Shown here: positions 60,300-64,000 of the stretch, piece after piece
Numbering within the stretch: position 1 is the stretch's first letter
How the letters are laid out: every line of letters starts with the position of its first letter
The notes under the pieces: model-generated
Seen by the model: the letters and a program-made list of their open reading frames with translations, nothing else
Databases searched by the model: none
Told to the model about the DNA's origin: nothing
Made by a program: the position numbers and the translations under genes
Assembly (NCBI RefSeq): GCF_030209445.1
Contig: NZ_JARVSD010000018.1
Location: 232,276-296,275, forward strand
DNA length: 64,000 nucleotides
Direction: 5' to 3'
Source of the DNA: Promicromonospora sp. MEB111
GTDB lineage: Bacteria > Actinomycetota > Actinomycetes > Actinomycetales > Cellulomonadaceae

Positions 60300-61499
60300 A
60301 TGACCCGGGTCGCGGTGACCGGGTTCGGTGCCCTGACGCCACTCGGTCTCGGGGCCGAGCCGACCTGGTCGGCACTACGAGCCGGACGATCGGGGATCCG
60401 GCAGATCGGTGCCGAGATCGCCGACAACGCCCCCGTCAGGATCGCCGGCATGGTGGATCCCGCCTACGTCGAGGCGCTGCCGGTCCGGGAACGGCGCAGG
60501 CTCGACCGGGCAGAGCAGTTCACGCTGCTCGCGGGCCGCGAGGCATGGGCGATGGCCGGCCGGCCGGCGGTCGACCCCGACCGGCTGGCGACGGCCATCG
60601 GTACCGCGTACGGCGGCATCGGATCGATCGTGGCGAACGAGCACATCAGGGTGACGAAGGGTGCGCGGCAGGTGTCACCTCACCTGGTGACGATGCTGCT
60701 CCCGAACGGGCCCGCGGCATGGCTGTCCATCGAGCTCGGGGCGCGTGCCGGTGCGCACGCACCGACCACGGCGTGCGCGGCAGGTGCCGAGGCGCTCGCG
60801 ACCGGCGTCAACCTCATCCGCTCGGGCACGGCGGACGTCGTCGTCGCCGGAGGCGCGGACGCAGGTGTGACGCCGCTGTCCCTGACCGGGTTCGCCCAGA
60901 TGCGAGCCCTGTCGACCAACCCGGACCCGGCCTCCGCGTCACGCCCCTTCGACCAGGACCGTGACGGCTTCGTCCTCGCCGAGGGGGCAGTCGTGCTCGT
61001 GCTCGAGCGTGAGGACCATGCCCGAGCGCGTGGCGCGGCCGTCCACGGCTACATCGACGGCACCGCCGTGACGTCCGACGGCAGGGACATCGTCAACGCC
61101 GACCCCGCGAACCAGGCCCGGACCATCACTCGTGCGTTGCGCGACGCCGAGGCCGAGCCGGCCGACGTCGGGCTGGTCCACGCACACGCCACCTCGACTC
61201 CCGCGGGCGACCGGAACGAGTCCGATGCGCTGACCGCCGCCGGGATCGCGGCGCCGGTCACCGCCACGAAGTCCATGACGGGACACATGCTCGGGGCAGC
61301 CGGAGCGGCCGGGACGTTCGCCGCGCTGCAGGCTCTCCGCCATCAGGTCATCCCGCCCACCGTGAACACCGAGACCGTCGATCCGGAGATCCCGCACGAC
61401 ATCGTCACCACCGTGCGCGGAGCCGACATGGGCGTCGCGTTGGTGAACTCCTTCGGGTTCGGAGGGCACAACGTCGCACTCGTCGTCAGAAGCCGGTGA
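60300..61499 (+). CDS. fabF: Beta-ketoacyl-ACP synthase II-like (FabF family), orphan
   Basis: 399 aa thiolase fold. Catalytic Cys159 (TTACAAGAEAL), His296 (AHATSTPAGD) and His329 (KSMTGHMLGAAG) are present, and the FGFGGHN loop lies near the end. It should perform Claisen condensation of an acyl chain with malonyl-ACP. No acyl carrier, ketoreductase or acyltransferase gene is near, so it is outside a normal fab cluster. Weak SD. Possible repair or niche role in fatty acid length control, or remnant of a transferred unit. Confidence 0.85.
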   Translation: MTRVAVTGFGALTPLGLGAEPTWSALRAGRSGIRQIGAEIADNAPVRIAGMVDPAYVEALPVRERRRLDRAEQFTLLAGREAWAMAGRPAVDPDRLATAIGTAYGGIGSIVANEHIRVTKGARQVSPHLVTMLLPNGPAAWLSIELGARAGAHAPTTACAAGAEALATGVNLIRSGTADVVVAGGADAGVTPLSLTGFAQMRALSTNPDPASASRPFDQDRDGFVLAEGAVVLVLEREDHARARGAAVHGYIDGTAVTSDGRDIVNADPANQARTITRALRDAEAEPADVGLVHAHATSTPAGDRNESDALTAAGIAAPVTATKSMTGHMLGAAGAAGTFAALQALRHQVIPPTVNTETVDPEIPHDIVTTVRGADMGVALVNSFGFGGHNVALVVRSR

Positions 61500-61584
61500 G
61501 CGGCACGCCTCCCACCGGTTCGTGCGGGACCGGTCCGGGTGTTAAGAAACCGTCAATGCCGCGCGTCGCACGCGTGTTGCGCCT

Positions 61585-61599
61585 TAGGTTCCACAGGTG
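61585..61599 (+). promoter_or_regulatory. -10 of a leaderless kup transcript
   Basis: TAGGTT (61585-61590) lies 6 nt before the GTG at 61597 and no SD is present. No convincing -35 was found and no riboswitch is recognisable in the 97 nt before the gene. Confidence 0.35.
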
Positions 61600-63531
61600 A
61601 CTACTGCAATCCGCCCGCCCGGCCTGGTCCCGCGACCCGCGGAGGCCCTGCGGCTCGCCGTCGTGGTCGGCGCCCTCGGCGTCGTGTTCGGCGACATCGG
61701 CACCAGCCCGATCTACACCCTCCAGACGGTCTTCAACCCGGCGGACCCGCACCCGGTGCCGGCCACCACGGAGAACGTCTACGGCGTCGTCTCGCTGATC
61801 TTCTGGTCGGTGATGCTCATCGTCACCATCACGTACGTGCTGCTGGCGATGCGGGTCGACAACGACGGCGAGGGCGGCATCATGGCCCTGATCACGCTGC
61901 TGCGCCGGTGGGCGAGGAACGGGTCGACGCGGACCACCCTCACGCTGGCCGGGCTCGGCCTGTTCGGCGCCGCGCTGTTCCTCGGGGACAGCATGATCAC
62001 GCCGGCCATCTCCGTGCTCTCGGCGGTCGAGGGCCTCAAGATCATCAACCCCGAGTTCGAGGGCTGGATCGTCCCGGTCACCGCCGTGATCATCGTGATC
62101 CTCTTCGCCGCGCAGAAGTTCGGTACCGCGGCCGTCGGCCGGCTGTTCGGCCCCGTGATGATCACGTGGTTCGTCGCGATCGGCGCGTGCGGCATCTGGG
62201 GCGTGGCCAGCGAGCCCGGCATCCTCAAGGCGCTCTCGCCGACGTACGCGCTCGGTTTCCTGGCCGGCCGGTTCGACCTGGCGTTCTTCGCGCTCGCCGC
62301 GATCGTGCTGTCCGTGACGGGCGCCGAGGCCCTGTACGCCGACATGGGCCACTTCGGCCGCCGGCCGATCTCGGTCGGGTGGATCTTCCTGGTGCTCCCG
62401 GCGTGCACCCTGAGCTACATGGGCCAGGGCGCGCTGATCCTCCAGGACCGTGCCAACCTGTCGGCCCCGTTCTTCCTGCTGACGCCGGACTGGGCGCTGA
62501 TCCCGATGGTGGTCCTGGCCACCGCCGCGACCGTCATCGCGTCCCAGGCCGTCATCACCGGCGCGTTCTCGGTGACGGCCCAGGCCGCGCAGCTCGGCTA
62601 CCTGCCCCGGCTGCGGATCCTGCACACCTCCCGGTCCGAGCGCGGCCAGATCTACGTGCCGTGGATCAACTGGCTGCTCATGGTCTCGGTGCTCACGCTG
62701 GTCTTCGCGTTCCGCAACTCGGCCTCGCTGGCCTACGCCTTCGGCATGGCCGTGACCGGCACCATCACGATCACGACCACCCTCTTCTTCTACGTGGCCT
62801 GGAAGACGTGGAACGTGCCCAAGTGGGTGCTGGCGTCGATGGCCGCCGTGCTGCTGACGATCGACCTGCTGTTCCTCGCGGCGAACCTGACCAAGCTCGT
62901 GCACGGCGCGTGGCTGCCCCTCGTCATCGCGGTGACCGCGTTCACCGTCATGACCACCTGGCAGCGCGGGCGCGAGGTCGTCACCGCCAAGCGCGAGGCC
63001 ATGGAGGGGTCGCTGCGCGCCTTCGTGGACGAGCTGCGGACCCGCAGGGCGCCGGTGCAGGTGGTCAGCGGCACGGCCATCTTCCTCAACCGCGGGAGCG
63101 AGACGGCGCCGCTCGCGCTGCGCGCGAACGTCGAGCACAACCACGTGCGCCACGAGCAGGTGGCGGTCGTGGCGGTCGACGTCGCCATCGTGCCGCGCCT
63201 GACCGACGAGGAGCGCGTCGTCGTCGAGCACCTCGGCGAGGGCCGGGACGGCATCACGCACCTCACCGTGCGGTTCGGGTACGACGAGCGGCCGGACGTG
63301 CCCGCGGCGCTGGCCCAGCTCGGGCCGGAGGACACCGAGGGCCGGCTCGACCTGGACAACGCGACGTACTTCCTGTCCCGCATCCAGCTCCGGCTCGGCA
63401 AGGAGCCGGGGATGCCGGCCTGGCGCAAGCGGCTGTTCATCGCGACGTCGTACATCACGGCGGACGCCGCCGAGCACTTCAACCTGCCCCGCGACCGCAC
63501 GGTGCTGCTCGGCTCCCACGTGGACGTCTAG
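61597..63531 (+). CDS. kup: Kup/KUP-HAK family potassium transporter
   Basis: 644 aa from GTG 61597. About 12 membrane helices in the first 440 residues, with the Kup signatures VVFGDIGTSPIYTLQTVF in TM1, LFLGDSMITPAISVLSAVEG, and GAEALYADMGHFGRRPI. The last 200 residues form the cytoplasmic domain (VVSGTAIFLN, TYFLSRIQL, LGSHVDV). Proton-coupled K+ uptake. It ends before a hairpin at 63658. Confidence 0.95.
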   Translation: MTTAIRPPGLVPRPAEALRLAVVVGALGVVFGDIGTSPIYTLQTVFNPADPHPVPATTENVYGVVSLIFWSVMLIVTITYVLLAMRVDNDGEGGIMALITLLRRWARNGSTRTTLTLAGLGLFGAALFLGDSMITPAISVLSAVEGLKIINPEFEGWIVPVTAVIIVILFAAQKFGTAAVGRLFGPVMITWFVAIGACGIWGVASEPGILKALSPTYALGFLAGRFDLAFFALAAIVLSVTGAEALYADMGHFGRRPISVGWIFLVLPACTLSYMGQGALILQDRANLSAPFFLLTPDWALIPMVVLATAATVIASQAVITGAFSVTAQAAQLGYLPRLRILHTSRSERGQIYVPWINWLLMVSVLTLVFAFRNSASLAYAFGMAVTGTITITTTLFFYVAWKTWNVPKWVLASMAAVLLTIDLLFLAANLTKLVHGAWLPLVIAVTAFTVMTTWQRGREVVTAKREAMEGSLRAFVDELRTRRAPVQVVSGTAIFLNRGSETAPLALRANVEHNHVRHEQVAVVAVDVAIVPRLTDEERVVVEHLGEGRDGITHLTVRFGYDERPDVPAALAQLGPEDTEGRLDLDNATYFLSRIQLRLGKEPGMPAWRKRLFIATSYITADAAEHFNLPRDRTVLLGSHVDV

Positions 63532-63560
63532 GCGCGTCCCGGCGCTGCCGGTCCGGACTC

Positions 63561-63627
63561 TCAACCTCGACCTGAGGCCGAGTCCGGGCGAACTTTCAAC
63601 CTCAACCTGAGGCTGAGCCTGGGGCGA
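63561..63627. repeat. Imperfect 31/32-bp direct repeat with dyad CCTCRACCTGAGG
   Basis: Copy 1 at 63561-63591 starts TCAACCTCGACCTGAGGC; copy 2 at 63596-63627 starts TCAACCTCAACCTGAGGC. In copy 2 CCTCA-ACC-TGAGG is a perfect dyad; in copy 1 one base differs. Could be a pair of operators or a duplication. Confidence 0.7.
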
Positions 63628-63657
63628 GGTGGTCGAGAACCGCTCCGGGTGACTGTT

Positions 63658-63720
63658 CGAACTCGGGGTGTGTTGCTCTGTGTGGACGATGTCGACGCAG
63701 AGCAACACACCCCGAATTCG
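63658..63720. terminator. Long inverted repeat after kup
   Basis: Arms 63658-63680 (CGAACTCGGGGTGTGTTGCT...) and 63698-63720 pair over 23 bp with one mismatch and a 17-nt loop, no T-tract. Same kind of structure as at 4269, 8995 and 56226, with a different sequence. Confidence 0.65.
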
Positions 63721-63768
63721 CATGCGCCCCCAGCGGGGCGTCGGTGGCCTTCGATGTAGCTCGCCCGG

Positions 63769-63797
63769 TTGACGGAGATACCCCCTAGGGGTATATA
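63769..63797 (+). promoter_or_regulatory. Copper-type promoter with CsoR-like operator in the spacer
   Basis: TTGACG, 17-nt spacer, TATATA: a near-consensus promoter. ATACCCCCTAGGGGTAT (63778-63794) fills the spacer. Nearly the same layout as at 52711-52739, so both transcripts should answer to the same copper sensor. Confidence 0.8.
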
Positions 63798-63847
63798 TGG
63801 AGTACGCAGCCCCATCGGGCATGCACTGCTCAACCCAGGAGCGACCC

Positions 63848-64000
63848 ATGAACGAGCCACACCAGCACTCCACCGCGCAGCCAGTAGCACCCGCCCCGGC
63901 CGTGCCCGACGAGCACGCGCACCACGACCACATGTCGCACGAGGGCGCCCACACCGAAGAGCACGCCCACACCGAAGAGCACGCCCACACCGAAGAGCAC
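63848..64000 (+). CDS. His-rich protein N-terminus, probably a copper P-type ATPase (CopB-like); cut by window end
   Basis: 51 codons are visible. AGGAG lies 6 nt before the ATG. The product begins MNEPHQHSTAQPVAPAPAVP, then DEHAHHDHMSHEGAHTEEHA with repeated HTEEHA units to the edge. Such His/Met-rich soluble N-termini without a signal peptide are typical of actinobacterial CopB-type ATPases. The CsoR-type promoter supports a copper role. A different metal-binding protein remains possible. Confidence 0.55.
   Translation, partial: MNEPHQHSTAQPVAPAPAVPDEHAHHDHMSHEGAHTEEHAHTEEHAHTEEH
63947..64000. repeat. 18-bp tandem repeat, three identical copies to the window edge
   Basis: GCCCACACCGAAGAGCAC repeats three times without change and encodes AHTEEH units; the array may continue past the edge. 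Confidence 0.9.

Larger units (their letters stand above)
63532..63768. other. Intergenic space after kup with repeats and a hairpin
   Basis: No gene seen. It holds the imperfect direct repeat (63561-63627) and the long hairpin (63658-63720), then about 50 nt of plain GC-rich sequence leading into the copper-type promoter. Confidence 0.6.

Noticed and set aside
60010..60303. A real 97-codon gene coupled to fabF
   Set aside because: Codon use is mixed, no domain is visible, and a second frame shows protein-like sequence in the same place; noted only as part of the gap.
61500..61596. A c-di-AMP or other riboswitch before kup
   Set aside because: Only 97 nt are available, no recognisable conserved elements, and the TANNNT box 6 nt before the GTG suggests a leaderless mRNA.
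61486..63990. Long minus-strand open frame opposite kup and the copper promoter
   Set aside because: Shadow frame with biased composition; kup on the plus strand is certain.

Overview
The window is very GC-rich (about 70% or more by eye), gene-dense DNA with many GTG and one TTG start, repeated ATGA/GTGA stop-start overlaps, several apparently leaderless starts (a TANNNT box 6-7 nt before the start codon), WYL, CmtR-type and F420-type (Ddn-like) proteins. This points to an actinobacterium. A plant- or soil-associated Micrococcales lineage such as Promicromonosporaceae/Cellulomonadaceae is my guess; nothing here proves the genus. I see no rRNA, tRNA, CRISPR array, transposase or prophage. The window looks chromosomal, and both edges cut genes.

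Region 1 (1-11948) handles sugar diacids. A minus-strand operon encodes 5-keto-4-deoxyglucarate dehydratase, alpha-ketoglutarate semialdehyde dehydrogenase, glucarate dehydratase and an AEC permease (cut). A LysR regulator lies between it and a plus-strand tripartite tricarboxylate transporter operon (tctC-tctB-tctA-uspA). The promoters of the two operons share a long near-identical element. A talarate/galactarate dehydratase with its GntR regulator and a divergent SDR protein follow. Region 2 (12007-17034) holds a CmtR-type metal sensor with a cation-diffusion exporter, a TetR/Ddn-like pair, an epoxide hydrolase and a secreted M6 metalloprotease.

Region 3 (17164-35819) is the most interesting part. 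A minus-strand operon encodes a di/oligopeptide ABC importer, a prolyl-aminopeptidase-like hydrolase, an Xaa-Pro aminopeptidase and a GH127-type beta-L-arabinofuranosidase. Divergent from it is a GntR regulator followed by a full trans-4-hydroxy-L-proline pathway (epimerase, three-part D-hydroxyproline dehydrogenase, deaminase, alpha-ketoglutarate semialdehyde dehydrogenase). Together they read as a locus for taking up and consuming arabinosylated hydroxyproline peptides from plant extensins, ending in alpha-ketoglutarate. Region 1 ends in the same intermediate.

Region 4 (35862-45098) has regulator/enzyme pairs (TetR with FAD monooxygenase, WYL with VOC protein, MarR with RND pump), an epoxide hydrolase and a small unknown protein. 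Region 5 (45331-52652) has a 2020-residue membrane-anchored Ig/FnIII repeat protein, a membrane-anchored L7/L12-C-like protein and a methyltransferase. Region 6 (52711-56223) is a copper operon copZ - secreted protein - copA behind CsoR-type operators. The same operator/promoter layout recurs at 63769 before a His-rich protein cut by the right edge. Between them lie an HxlR/FMN reductase pair, a TetR/MFS pair, a decayed stretch, an orphan ketoacyl synthase and a Kup potassium transporter.

The intergenic DNA is unusually structured. There are four copies of a 42-bp palindromic repeat, two of them inside reading frames; several long-stem hairpins at gene ends, some of which supply the stop codon; and many short tandem duplications of 14-31 bp.
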